Part shown: piece after piece, positions 1 through 8,552 of the stretch
Numbering within the stretch: the first letter of the stretch is position 1
Layout of the letters: every line of letters begins with the position of its first letter
Assembly: GCA_937128235.1 (NCBI GenBank)
Contig: CAKZMG010000263.1
Location: 1-32,941 of the forward strand
Direction: 5' to 3'
Origin: an uncultured Verrucomicrobiales bacterium
Lineage (GTDB): Bacteria > Verrucomicrobiota > Verrucomicrobiia > Verrucomicrobiales > Akkermansiaceae
DNA length: 32,941 bases
Made by a program: the position numbers and the translations under genes
Notes under the pieces: model-generated
Databases searched by the model: none
Seen by the model: only the letters and a program-made list of their open reading frames with translations
What the model was told of the DNA's origin: nothing

Positions 1-38
1 TTAATGTGAAAGTGCACAAGATATACCTAATGACTTTA

Positions 39-53
39 ATATTGAGTCAATAT
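39..53. promoter_or_regulatory. 15-nt perfect palindrome upstream of PEP-CTERM gene
   Basis: ATATTGAGTCAATAT is a perfect 7+1+7 inverted repeat about 30 bases before the start codon at 83, a position suited to an operator. A related core, TATTG-N3-CAATA, also occurs at 7440-7452 in the divergent region between two other secreted-protein genes. A regulator binding site is inference; the regulator is unknown. Confidence 0.35.
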
Positions 54-82
54 AGAACACTAACATAAAAATAAATACTAAT

Positions 83-793
83 ATGAAACTGAAACAAATT
101 ATAATTGTTGCTTTATCCATGTTGACAGCTGGTGTCGCTTCTGCCGCATCTGTTGCTGTGGCTAATAGCAGCTTTGAAACAGCAACTGGCGGTGGTGGTG
201 GAGCAGGTACTGGTGCCTGGCAAAGTGACCCTACAAACTGGGTAGAACTCGGACCTACTGATAGCTACATTGAAGGAAATGGAATCGCCGCTGCCTCAAC
301 TCATCTGGATGGAGACTTCTGGGGATCTGTCGAAGGAGTGAATGGCGCGGACTTCGCAGGTGGCGTTGTTGGTGATGTGATCACTCAGGACTTAGGTGTT
401 GCTATACTTTCTAACACCACTTATACCATAGACTTCGCGCAGGCTCGCCGTGGTGATGGGACTAATGCTGGACAGCATACTTCTGGAATTATGAGTATAG
501 GTCTATTCACAGGCGCTGCTGACATCACAGCAGTGATTGCTGGATCAGCTAACTTTGATTCTGCAGACATCGCACCTAACTCAAGCTTAGCGAGAACCTT
601 TAGTTTTACCACTGGGGCGGTTGTTCCTGGAGGTAACGTAAGTGTTTTCGTTCGTGGATCTGATGGAAATGTGAGTGGAGTAAAGCTATACTTCGATGAC
701 ATCAAAATAGATGCTTCACCTGTGCCAGAGCCTAGCTCCACAGCATTGCTCGGTCTCGGTGGTTTCGCTCTGCTCTTACGCCGCCGTAAGTAA
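83..793 (+). CDS. PEP-CTERM sorting domain protein
   Basis: A 236-residue exported protein. Residues 1-21 form a signal peptide (MKLKQIIIVALSMLTAGVASA). The C-terminus from about residue 214 is a canonical PEP-CTERM tag: VPEPSS, then a hydrophobic stretch, then RRRK. This tag is recognised by an exosortase in the inner membrane, cut, and the protein is released or attached outside the cell, often with exopolysaccharide. The middle is glycine/alanine/serine/threonine rich, starts with an N-S-S-F-E motif and contains several Trp and Asp, suggesting a beta-sandwich (jelly-roll) fold, but I do not recognise a specific family. It is closed by a strong terminator at 823-857. The exosortase itself is not in this window. 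The tag is certain; the molecular function is unknown. Confidence 0.9.
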   Translation: MKLKQIIIVALSMLTAGVASAASVAVANSSFETATGGGGGAGTGAWQSDPTNWVELGPTDSYIEGNGIAAASTHLDGDFWGSVEGVNGADFAGGVVGDVITQDLGVAILSNTTYTIDFAQARRGDGTNAGQHTSGIMSIGLFTGAADITAVIAGSANFDSADIAPNSSLARTFSFTTGAVVPGGNVSVFVRGSDGNVSGVKLYFDDIKIDASPVPEPSSTALLGLGGFALLLRRRK

Positions 794-822
794 TTTGGAG
801 AAATCTAATTAAGAATATCTTT

Positions 823-857
823 ACGGCCTTACCCATTCGTGGGTAAGGTCGTTTTTA
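823..857 (+). terminator. Intrinsic terminator with TTCG tetraloop
   Basis: A 13-bp stem (823-835 with 840-852, one G-T pair) closed by a TTCG tetraloop at 836-839 and followed by a T tract. It terminates the PEP-CTERM gene and ends only about 6 nt before the ATG of the next gene at 863, leaving almost no separate leader for that gene. Confidence 0.85.
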
Positions 858-862
858 TAATC

Positions 863-3800
863 ATGAAAATCCATTATCTCATCGCTACTCTAGTTTTAGG
901 AGCTTGCTGTCATTGTATGGCGCAGTTGGAGGTCTCAGAAAATTTATCGAGCAGTGCGGATGCCTCACTGAAGAAATTAGGAAGCTATCTTAATGGGCAA
1001 CTTGAGGAAAAAGATCTAGCTATATTTGTCTCAGGAGAATGGAAGGGAGTGAATATTGTAACGGTGGGAAAGATTGATCAAAGGGTAGTTCCGGGTGACA
1101 TAAAGGTTTCTATGAAGCCGGTGGATCTTACTGGAAAAATGTCAGATTCTATCTATTCTTTAGCGAAGTGGAAGGCGAGCTATGGGGAAAAAATTCACCG
1201 CACAAAATTTAAAATTGTTCGTGTGTTGGTAAATGAAGATCTCCCGGGTAAATTTACCACTGAGACACTCATGATGGCAATCTCCACTAAGAACGGTAAT
1301 CTTAACGAGGTGCACCAAAGATGGAAGGCACAATGGCAGATCAAAGGAGAGAAGGCGCAGTTACTCAATATGAATTTAATGAGTGAGCATGCAGCCGGGC
1401 TAGTAGGTGAAAAACCACTGTATGCAGACCGTACATCAGCGGTTCTGGCACAAGAAAAAGAGAGGGAAATATTACTCAATCAGGGAGCAAACTACTGGAT
1501 GCAACGGTTAGAGACGGCCTTGAGACCAGACTTTTTTGGCGAAACTGGTGTCAGTGTGGCTGATGTGAATGGAGATGGGAGAGAAGATGTTTATATTTCT
1601 CAGCTAGGCGGACTTCCTAATCAACTATTCATTCAGCAGCAGAACGGGGTGTTTAAGGAGCTTCAAAATGCGTTGGGATTAGACATACTGGATAACACGA
1701 CTGGTGCTGTCTTTGCGGATTTAGATAATGATGGTGATCAAGATGCCGTGCTGGCCACAGCAGGAGGAGTGGCTATCTATGAGAATGCTACGAGTGATAC
1801 GAGGACTGAGTTCGTCTTGAAAAAACAGTTTCCCAAAGCGATCTATGGCAATGGTATGTGCGTTGCTGACTATGATCAGGATGGGCTGTTAGATTTTTAC
1901 GTCTGCCAGTATTACGCTACGGTAGAGGATAAGAGGGGAAGGGAGAATACTGGGGCGAAACAACTGACTCGTGGAAACTTCCCAGCACCATACCCTGTCT
2001 TCGATGCTACGAATGGGGGGCGTAACGGGTTATATAGAAACACTGGTGAAATGGATTTCGAGGATGTCACAGATCTCGTAGGTCTGGGGGTGAGTAACAG
2101 CCGATACAGCTACGCAGCGATGTGGGAAGACTGGGATAATGACGGTGATCAAGACCTCTATGTGGTCAATGATTTTGGACCAAATATCTATTACCGGAAC
2201 GAGGGGGGAACATTCCTCGATGCATCACAGGAGTCAGGCCTAGTTGGTAAGGCTTTCGGGATGGGAGTTACTAGTGGAGATTACAATGGTGATGGCTGGA
2301 TGGATATACACGTTTCAAACATGTTTTCTTCTGCTGGTAGCAGAGTGACGCGTCAAAAAGAATTTAAATCAGACTCAAGTCCGCAGATAAAACGCATCTT
2401 TGAACTACTGGCTAGAGGAAATACTCTGATGGTGAATAAAGCAGGAAAATTTGAGGATAGCAGCGAGGAGTCAGGTATCACGGTGGGACGTTGGAGCTGG
2501 GGGTGTTTATCTCCAGACATAAATAATGATGGCTATGAAGACCTCCTAGTGGCGAATGGATTTGTTACTGGGAAAGAAAAGGATGACCTCTGAAGTTACT
2601 GGTGGCGACAGGTCTTGTCGAATGCTCCAACTACACTGCTAGAAGCTGAGAAAGCCTTCTCAAAAGACTCTGCCTACCTTGAACATCTAGGTAAAGTTAA
2701 CGGCATGATGCACCGGGGGAAGTCTCTCAGCGGGAGGGAGAGAAACTGTGTTTTCTTGAATAGAGGTGATGGATCATTTGCCACTATCTCTGCATTAAGT
2801 GGCTACGATATGGCTGATGATGCTCGTGGACTAGCGGTGATGGACTGGGACTTTGATGGTAAGTTAGATTTTTGGTCGTCTGCACGGACAGCGCCTCGCA
2901 TCCGCTTCATGCATAATGAGCTGGTAGAAAGTGGAGAATGGATAGGGTTTAAACTCCAAGGCAATGGTAAATCAAATCGTGACGCGATAGGATCACGAAT
3001 CACGGTGACATTAAAAAATGGGCGTAAAATAATCCGCACGCTCAGAGCCGGTGAAGGCTATGTTAGCCAATCAAGTAAATGGGTACATTTCGGGCTAGGT
3101 GAGATAAAAGAGCCAGTAGTAATTTCTATCCGATGGCCAGACGGCTCTATAGAAAAACACGCAGATGTGTCAGTAGGGAGTTATTATCAACTTACCCAAG
3201 GAAGTAAACTGGTTGTTCATCAAAACAGAGATCTGAGTAATTCAGCAAGTGGGGAGCCTCTGCAAGCGCCAAAGGTACCTGCCGGGATTAGGGTGCCACT
3301 GCGTATTGCTATTCCTGCGCCGCCGTTACCTTACACTGATGAGGCTAATAAAAATAAGGCATTAAATTTAAAGCTGACCAGACCGCTGCTCATAAATCTA
3401 TGGGATCATGAGTGTGTGGAATGTGTGAAGGAATTACAGGATTTATCTGAAGAATGGGTAAAACTAAATGGAAAAATAGATATACTAGCGCTTCACATGA
3501 ATCCATCCGATGGTGATGACGCGGAGGGAATCGCATTTTTAAAGAAACTCAATATTCCTATTCAGTATGGATTACCAAAAGCGATTTCTCGGAAGTTGTT
3601 AGTGGATATTTTTCATTCTACATTTCCGCTACAGGTAGATATACCAAGCCCTTCTTCGCTATTGATTTCTTCTCAAGGTGAAATTGTAGCTCTTTATACC
3701 CGTTCGATGTCTCCGGAGGAACTCCTCAAGGACGTGAAGGAGTTAGCAATGGTGGCGACTACGATGCAAGAGCGTGATGAACTGGCAGCCCCTTATAGCG

Positions 3801-4333
3801 GACGATGGCTAAAGCAACCTCAGGACCTCGATGTTTTGTACCTGGCTCGGCAATTACAAAATGCAGGTCATCTAGCTGAAGCAGCACTTTACACGCGTTC
3901 GGCTTCTAAGCAGCTCTCTAAGCATAAGGAGTATGCGCTGATGTTATTGTGGATAGCGGAGACTTATCTGGCAAGGGGTGACATTGAGCAGGCAATGGCC
4001 TTCTATAAGGATGCTCTTGCTAGGGGTGGGAGTAAACCACAGGTGCTTAATAATGTGGCATGGCTGTATGCAACGAGTAAACATGCGATGGCTAGGAATC
4101 CTTTAGAATCTGTTCGTCTAGCTTATCGCGCCTGTAAATTGACGGAATGGAAAAATCCATATTATCTTGATACCTTGGCAGCTTGTTATGCAAGTACTGG
4201 CGAATTTAAAAATGCGCTCCAAGTAGCTAACATGGCACTCGTCATTTCTAAGACATCTGGCGACAAAGCGCTACAGGCGAGTATTGAAAAAGCGATGCAG
4301 TTTTATATGAGATCTGTAGATCCAAATAAGTAA
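863..4333 (+). CDS. Candidate selenoprotein: FG-GAP/ASPIC-UnbV/thioredoxin-like/TPR protein with in-frame TGA (Sec)
   Basis: One continuous frame interrupted only by TGA at 2591-2593. Read through, it gives about 1156 residues with Sec at 577. The start is the ATG at 863: it opens a signal or lipoprotein leader (lipobox-like LGAC), whereas a GTG at 839 lies inside the preceding terminator. Seven FG-GAP/VCBS calcium-binding motifs of the D-x-[ND]-x-D-G-x-x-D type sit at about residues 234, 286, 336, 423, 473, 552 and 661. Six precede the TGA and one follows, so a seven-bladed propeller needs readthrough. After it come an ASPIC/UnbV domain (about 690-780), a thioredoxin-like segment with CVEC at 851-854, and TPR repeats (about 985-1150). 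The residues around the site are KDDL-U-SYWWRQVLSNAP. A SECIS-like hairpin starts 15 bases after the stop codon. The protein is probably extracytoplasmic; its substrate is unknown. The alternative is a pseudogene split by a nonsense mutation, but both halves look intact. The Sec machinery is not in this window. Confidence 0.82.
2591..2632 (+). promoter_or_regulatory. Putative bacterial SECIS element (UGA plus stem-loop)
   Basis: TGA (2591-2593) is followed by 17 nt and then the loop GGTCT (2611-2615), held by a perfect 5-bp stem CGACA/TGTCG (2606-2610 with 2616-2620). A lower helix is possible: AGTT 2594-2597 with AACT 2629-2632, and GG 2601-2602 with CC 2627-2628. Known bacterial SECIS elements sit directly 3' of UGA inside the coding sequence and present a GU-containing apical loop to SelB. 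The E. coli fdhF element also has a GGUCU loop at nearly the same distance. The hairpin is seen directly; the function is inferred. Confidence 0.75.
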
Positions 4334-4350
4334 GCGATATTACTTAGCGT
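4327..4350. terminator. Weak hairpin between convergent genes
   Basis: TAAGTAA / TTACTTA (7 bp, loop GCGATA) covers the stop codons of the two convergent genes ending at 4333 and 4340 and is followed by GCGTTTTG. It is AT-rich and has a short T run, so it is a weak bidirectional terminator candidate at best. Confidence 0.3.
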
Positions 4351-6616
4351 TTTGTAGATCTTTCTCTGTCCATGGTTGAGTTCTTTTCGCAGCTTTTTCG
4401 CGGTAGATTTTGACTTGATCCACAGTGATCTGAGATGCTTCGTTTTCACCTAGGTTGCGGATGTAGTTGATGAGATCAGCGAGGTCTGAGTCTTTCTGGA
4501 GTGCCGTGTTCGCATTGTTTGGAGGCATGGCTACTGCGGTTTTAAATCTCTCTCCATTGAGAGTGATGGGACCAGTGAGGCCATTCATGATGACTTTGGT
4601 AAGGCGCTCCGGGTCGCCTGTGACCCAGTCTGATGGAGCTAGGGGCGGGAAGCCGGGTGCTGGAGCCTCTCCTTGCATGCCGTGGCAGCTTGCACAGGCT
4701 GCTGCGGCATAGACTTTCTCACCGCGCTTGAAGCTGGCTAGGTATTCTCCAGTGAGTCCCTCTCCAGATTTTTTCACCACGTTGGCAATGTGCTTTGAGC
4801 CTGCTTTTTTGATGAGATTGGCGAGTTTTTTGTCGCGGATGTTTGCGTTGGCTATTTTCTTGTTTTTAGATTTGGTAGTGCCTGTTAGATAGGCTTCTTG
4901 TAGGTATGAAATTTTAGGGAATTTCTTAATATTTTTATCTGCACGTGCAATTGATGCTTTGGTATTGATGACACCGAGAGCGTAAAGGTAAGAATTTGCT
5001 GCTTGCGATTTTGGCTGTGGGATAAGCTCAATGATACTTTGTGGAGTATTAGTGATGTGCGCTAGCTCTAGGGCGGATGTTTGCACGGAGAGATCAGTAG
5101 ATTTGATCGCGGTATTGAATACTTCTGTGGGAATGTTTCCGGTAGCCTCAAGTGACCAGAGGATATGGAGCTGCTGAAGTGGGTTCTTACTTGCCAGAAA
5201 TTCCTTGGTGAGGAGTGCTACCAGTGATGAGTTACCAGCTGTGAGTTTTGAGGTAATTTGAAGCTGTGCTTTGTCTCTAACAGTTCCATTCGTATGTCCG
5301 AGATGCTGGATGAGTTCAGCGTCGTCGAGTGTGCTGAGCTTAGGAACTTTCGCGAGTGGGGCAGAGTTGTGAGAGAGCCTGTAGATTCTGCCGTTGTTTG
5401 GCTTTGGTTTATCAAGACCTCTTGAGCTGTATTGCTTTCTGAGGTAGCTGGTCATGTAGGCTTTATGCTGAATGAGACCAAAATGGAGATCGAGCACCCA
5501 TGCGGAACCATCTGGTGCGGTGTAGATATTTACGGGGCGGAACCACTCATCTGTGGATGCGATGAGTTCTTTTTTGCCAAGCGGGTGGCTTCCGTTGGGG
5601 CGGTTTTGTGCATCACGCTTGATGTCGATAAGTTTGATGAGGTTCGCGCATGGTGAGGTGACTATTCCCATTCCTTGATATTTTTCTGGGAATTGGTTCC
5701 CACGGTAAATGGTCATGCCTGCGGCAGCGGTGGTTTTTTTTAATTTGCCTGTCTTCTCGTGCAGCAGTCCTTTTTGATAAGCGCGGTTTACACCTGGGTT
5801 CACGCGTATCGGGTAAACTTCGTTACCTCCGATACGTTGGCTAGCTTTGTATTTAAAGGAGACCTCTGGGTGATGGTAGTGCAGGCCTGGACGCTGGGTG
5901 TCACCTACGAGTAATGTCGAGTTGTTATTGTGGTAGAGCTTGCCTTGGTTGTCTTGAGCGATGCCCCATTGACCACGGAAAAGTGTTTTTTGTTTCACCC
6001 ATTTCCCGTTAATACAGCGGTAGCGGTAGTTGGATTTTGCATTGTAATACCAGTTGTCTAAGCCGCGGAGTAAGCCATTAGATTTATGCTCAGGGTTGCC
6101 GCCTTTTGCATAGTCTCTATCTACTAGTTCTGGCTCGCCAACAGGCTTTAGCCCATCTCGTTTGATGAAGAAGAGCTGATCTTTATGCGCAAAGAGCACA
6201 CCGTCTGGTGTGACTGCGATAGCTCTCGGGATGATGAGTTTGTCCAGAAATGTGGTGATTTTATCGAGCTTGCCATCGCCATTGGTGTCTTCTAGCACTC
6301 GGATCTGACCGGTGGGTTCATTTTCGCGGGTGCCGTCTAAATTTATCATGTAATTACGCATCTCTACTACCCAGGCTCTGCCATCGGCATCGAAGTCTAG
6401 GGCTACGGGCATGCATACCATTTCTCCGTGAGCGATCGGCTCTAGCTTAAAGCCATCTGCGACTTCAAATGTTTTCATGGAGTCTTCAATGCCTAAGTAT
6501 GGGGCGGGTGGAATCTCGCTCGCTGGGATAGGTTCTGGCTGTGGTTTACCCCTATCGCCTTGTTGAGCCAAGATGCTAGAGATGCCCAGTGCTGATAATA
6601 GAAGTATGCGTTTCAT
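4340..6616 (-). CDS. PVC-type c-heme membrane-associated dehydrogenase (beta-propeller plus cytochrome c)
   Basis: 758 residues with a signal peptide (MKRILLLSALGISSILAQ) and a long N-terminal region (about 40-410) of the PVC 'putative membrane-bound dehydrogenase' type. That region resembles a sugar/glucose-dehydrogenase beta-propeller, with VALDFDADGRAWVVEMRNY and VLEDTNGDGKLDKITTFLDK as typical segments. A helical region follows (about 430-620), probably HEAT-like. The C-terminal cytochrome c domain has heme motif CASCH at 641-645 and a likely axial Met near 697 in AMPPN. The likely role is periplasmic oxidation of a sugar-type substrate with electrons passed to the heme. It is the second gene of an operon, 15 nt after the DUF1080 lipoprotein gene, a pairing common in Verrucomicrobiota and Planctomycetota. 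The family assignment is firm; the substrate is unknown. Confidence 0.88.
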   Translation of the reverse strand: MKRILLLSALGISSILAQQGDRGKPQPEPIPASEIPPAPYLGIEDSMKTFEVADGFKLEPIAHGEMVCMPVALDFDADGRAWVVEMRNYMINLDGTRENEPTGQIRVLEDTNGDGKLDKITTFLDKLIIPRAIAVTPDGVLFAHKDQLFFIKRDGLKPVGEPELVDRDYAKGGNPEHKSNGLLRGLDNWYYNAKSNYRYRCINGKWVKQKTLFRGQWGIAQDNQGKLYHNNNSTLLVGDTQRPGLHYHHPEVSFKYKASQRIGGNEVYPIRVNPGVNRAYQKGLLHEKTGKLKKTTAAAGMTIYRGNQFPEKYQGMGIVTSPCANLIKLIDIKRDAQNRPNGSHPLGKKELIASTDEWFRPVNIYTAPDGSAWVLDLHFGLIQHKAYMTSYLRKQYSSRGLDKPKPNNGRIYRLSHNSAPLAKVPKLSTLDDAELIQHLGHTNGTVRDKAQLQITSKLTAGNSSLVALLTKEFLASKNPLQQLHILWSLEATGNIPTEVFNTAIKSTDLSVQTSALELAHITNTPQSIIELIPQPKSQAANSYLYALGVINTKASIARADKNIKKFPKISYLQEAYLTGTTKSKNKKIANANIRDKKLANLIKKAGSKHIANVVKKSGEGLTGEYLASFKRGEKVYAAAACASCHGMQGEAPAPGFPPLAPSDWVTGDPERLTKVIMNGLTGPITLNGERFKTAVAMPPNNANTALQKDSDLADLINYIRNLGENEASQITVDQVKIYREKAAKRTQPWTEKDLQNAK

Positions 6617-6631
6617 GATGAAGGTAGTGAT

Positions 6632-7369
6632 TTATTTAAGTTCTTTGAGAACGATGTTTTTCCAGCGTGCTTGGAAGGATTTACCTCCATGCACTTGAAG
6701 CCCGATGAAGCCTTCGCGGGTGTCATGTTTCTCATCTTTATCTACGAAGTCCACGCGCTTCTCGCCATTGAGCCAAGTCTGGATGTGGTTTCCTTTGCAG
6801 CGGATTTTGATGGTGTTCCAGCCTTCCCAGTTGAATTTTTCGTTTCCTTGTTTGGTGAATTTTTTTGCGAGTTCGACTTCTGCTTCGGTCTTGCCTTTAG
6901 TCGGGTAGAGCCATCCTCTGCGGGCTTCGTCATAGAGTCCTGCTGTCCAGCCTCGCTTGGTGTTATCGCCCTCGCACTGGTAGCCAAAGACTCTGCCGTT
7001 ACCGTCTTCAGAAGGTTTCTGGTTAGCTCTGAACATGACGCCAGAGTTTCCTTTTAGGTGATCAAATTTAAACTCAAAGGTGAGTTCGAAGTCCTTGTAA
7101 GTTTTCTCTGTCCGTAGAAATGTGTTGCCTCTAATATTTTCTCCAAATCCTACAATGCAGTCGCCTTCAATTTTGTATTGTCCGTTCCCGCCTACTATTT
7201 TCCATCCAGCGAGGTCTTTTCCATTGAAGAGTGGGGTGCCTTTGTCTTCTTCTTTAGCTTCGGTTTTAGTGTTTTCCTTAGTTTCTGGTGCTTTCTCTTT
7301 CGAGCATGCTGAGAGTGAGAGGCTGCAGCTGAGGAATGTGAGAGCGAATATAGAATTTCTGTGTTTCAT
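6632..7369 (-). CDS. DUF1080 (3-keto-disaccharide hydrolase type) lipoprotein
   Basis: About 245 residues from the ATG at 7369; an upstream start at 7387 would only add MLVVMI ahead of the leader. The leader ends in a lipobox (LSAC), so this is a lipoprotein, followed by a Lys/Glu/Thr-rich linker. The rest is a DUF1080 concanavalin-like sandwich: GTPLFNGKDLAGW near the start, then SGVMFRANQ, QCEGDN, NTIKIRCKGNHIQTWLNG and a closing F-x-A-R-W-K-N-I-x-L-K-E-L. DUF1080 proteins are abundant in PVC bacteria; some members cleave 3-keto-glycosides. With the downstream heme dehydrogenase this suggests oxidation-assisted glycoside cleavage in the periplasm. The family is firm; the reaction is inferred. 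Confidence 0.87.
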   Translation of the reverse strand: MKHRNSIFALTFLSCSLSLSACSKEKAPETKENTKTEAKEEDKGTPLFNGKDLAGWKIVGGNGQYKIEGDCIVGFGENIRGNTFLRTEKTYKDFELTFEFKFDHLKGNSGVMFRANQKPSEDGNGRVFGYQCEGDNTKRGWTAGLYDEARRGWLYPTKGKTEAEVELAKKFTKQGNEKFNWEGWNTIKIRCKGNHIQTWLNGEKRVDFVDKDEKHDTREGFIGLQVHGGKSFQARWKNIVLKELK

Positions 7370-7439
7370 AATCATTACTACTAGCATAGGAATAATGATA
7401 TTTCACCCTAATTGTCGCATTGTAGCAGAACGAATAGTT

Positions 7440-7452
7440 TATTGACGCAATA
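7440..7452. promoter_or_regulatory. TATTG-N3-CAATA palindrome in a divergent intergenic region
   Basis: TATTGACGCAATA lies between the divergent DUF1080 lipoprotein gene (start 7369) and the TraB-like gene (start 7550). Its half-sites are identical to those of the palindrome at 39-53. It is a possible operator; two sites are too few to define a regulon. Confidence 0.3.
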
Positions 7453-7549
7453 TGATTTTTCAAAGTGGAGATATTTTTGTAACTATTCACCCATGCTCAG
7501 CTAAGGTAGAGTGAGAAACATTTAAACAAATCAGTAAGTAAAATAAAAA

Positions 7550-8458
7550 ATGATGAAAAGAAAATATCTATGGGTTCTATCAGTGATGTCACTAGCTACG
7601 AGTGCTGTGGCAGTGGGGCAGGCAGTTAAAGAACCATTGACGAAAGAAGCGGTCAAAGAGGAGCAAAAGGAAAAAAAAGAGCAGAGGACTGATTTCATCC
7701 GAGTAGATGAAGATGAGAAAAATTCTCGACTCCAGACCTCTGTGACACGCTATGTGAAAGATGGGGTAAGCGTGGATCTGATAGGTGCGGTGCATATCGC
7801 TGATAAACAATATTTCCTAGACCTGAATAATCTGTTCACTCAATCTGAGGTGTTGCTCTTCGAGATGGTGGGTGGTGATAAAATGAAGGAAGGGAAGAAC
7901 CTGAATGATGCAAAGAAGAAAGATGCTCAGTTTAGTTTCCTAGAAACGATGTACAATACCATGCAAGACAAGCTTGATCTAACTGGGCAGAAAGATCATG
8001 TAGATTATAGTAAAGAAAACTTTGTCCATGCTGATTTATCAATGGAAGATTTCCAAAAACTACAGAAAGAGAAAAAGGAATCACTTCTTAGTTTCGCCAT
8101 GAAAAATGCTCAGAGTGCAAAGAAACCAGCGAAACAACCAGATATGGGTAAGCTTTTTAAAGCATTGCTGACCGGAAATTCAGATTTATTGAAGCTGAAT
8201 ATCGTTCACACGCTTGGTCAAGGCGATGACCAGATCGCGGCATTTGCGGGCAAGAGTGTGATCATTGGTGACAGAAACGTGAAGTGTCTAGAAGTCATGA
8301 ATGAGCAGATAGAAGCGGGTAAGAAAAACATCGGTATTTTTTATGGTGCCGCACATTTTCCGGATATGGAGGACAGAATGCTCAAGATGGGATTCAAGAA
8401 GACCAATCAATACTGGATGACCGCTTGGAACATAGATAAAGCGAAAGCGAATAGGTAG
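7550..8458 (+). CDS. Secreted TraB/GumN (TIKI-like) family protein
   Basis: 302 residues. The start is ATG-ATG at 7550/7553, followed by a signal peptide (KRKYLWVLSVMSLATSAVA) and a charged Lys/Glu segment (about 28-46). Two family signatures are visible: GAVH at 79-82 in VDLIGAVHIADKQYF, followed by LLFEMV, and GAAH at 266-269 in IFYGAAHFPDMEDRML. These paired G-x-x-H motifs mark the TraB/PrgY/GumN superfamily, which is related to TIKI-type metalloproteases, so the protein may be a periplasmic peptidase. No substrate can be named. It is monocistronic, with its own terminator at 8491-8526. Confidence 0.78.
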   Translation: MMKRKYLWVLSVMSLATSAVAVGQAVKEPLTKEAVKEEQKEKKEQRTDFIRVDEDEKNSRLQTSVTRYVKDGVSVDLIGAVHIADKQYFLDLNNLFTQSEVLLFEMVGGDKMKEGKNLNDAKKKDAQFSFLETMYNTMQDKLDLTGQKDHVDYSKENFVHADLSMEDFQKLQKEKKESLLSFAMKNAQSAKKPAKQPDMGKLFKALLTGNSDLLKLNIVHTLGQGDDQIAAFAGKSVIIGDRNVKCLEVMNEQIEAGKKNIGIFYGAAHFPDMEDRMLKMGFKKTNQYWMTAWNIDKAKANR

Positions 8459-8490
8459 AAATTCATCCCGAGAAAATTGAAAAAGCAAAA

Positions 8491-8526
8491 AACGGAGACT
8501 ATTTAAAAGTGAGTCTCCGTTTTATT
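8491..8526 (+). terminator. Intrinsic terminator after TraB-like gene
   Basis: AACGGAGACT (8491-8500) pairs with AGTCTCCGTT (8512-8521), a 10-bp stem, followed by a T-rich tail. It lies 33 nt after the stop codon. Confidence 0.85.
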
Positions 8527-8552
8527 TTATCAGATTAGAGGTAAGTTTTTAC

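Noticed and set aside
421-741. 106-codon minus-strand frame inside the first PEP-CTERM gene
   Set aside because: Antisense shadow with no start signal or motif; the plus-strand gene has a signal peptide and sorting tag.
2585-2600. Frameshift or assembly error splitting the FG-GAP protein
   Set aside because: Both halves are in the same frame with no shift. A single-base substitution creating TGA is still possible, but it would not explain the well-placed hairpin with a GGTCT loop.
2615-4333. Separate gene starting at TTG 2615, downstream of the TGA
   Set aside because: The TTG is inside the hairpin, has no ribosome-binding site or signal peptide, and the product would begin in the middle of a propeller blade. 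Same-frame readthrough explains the region better.
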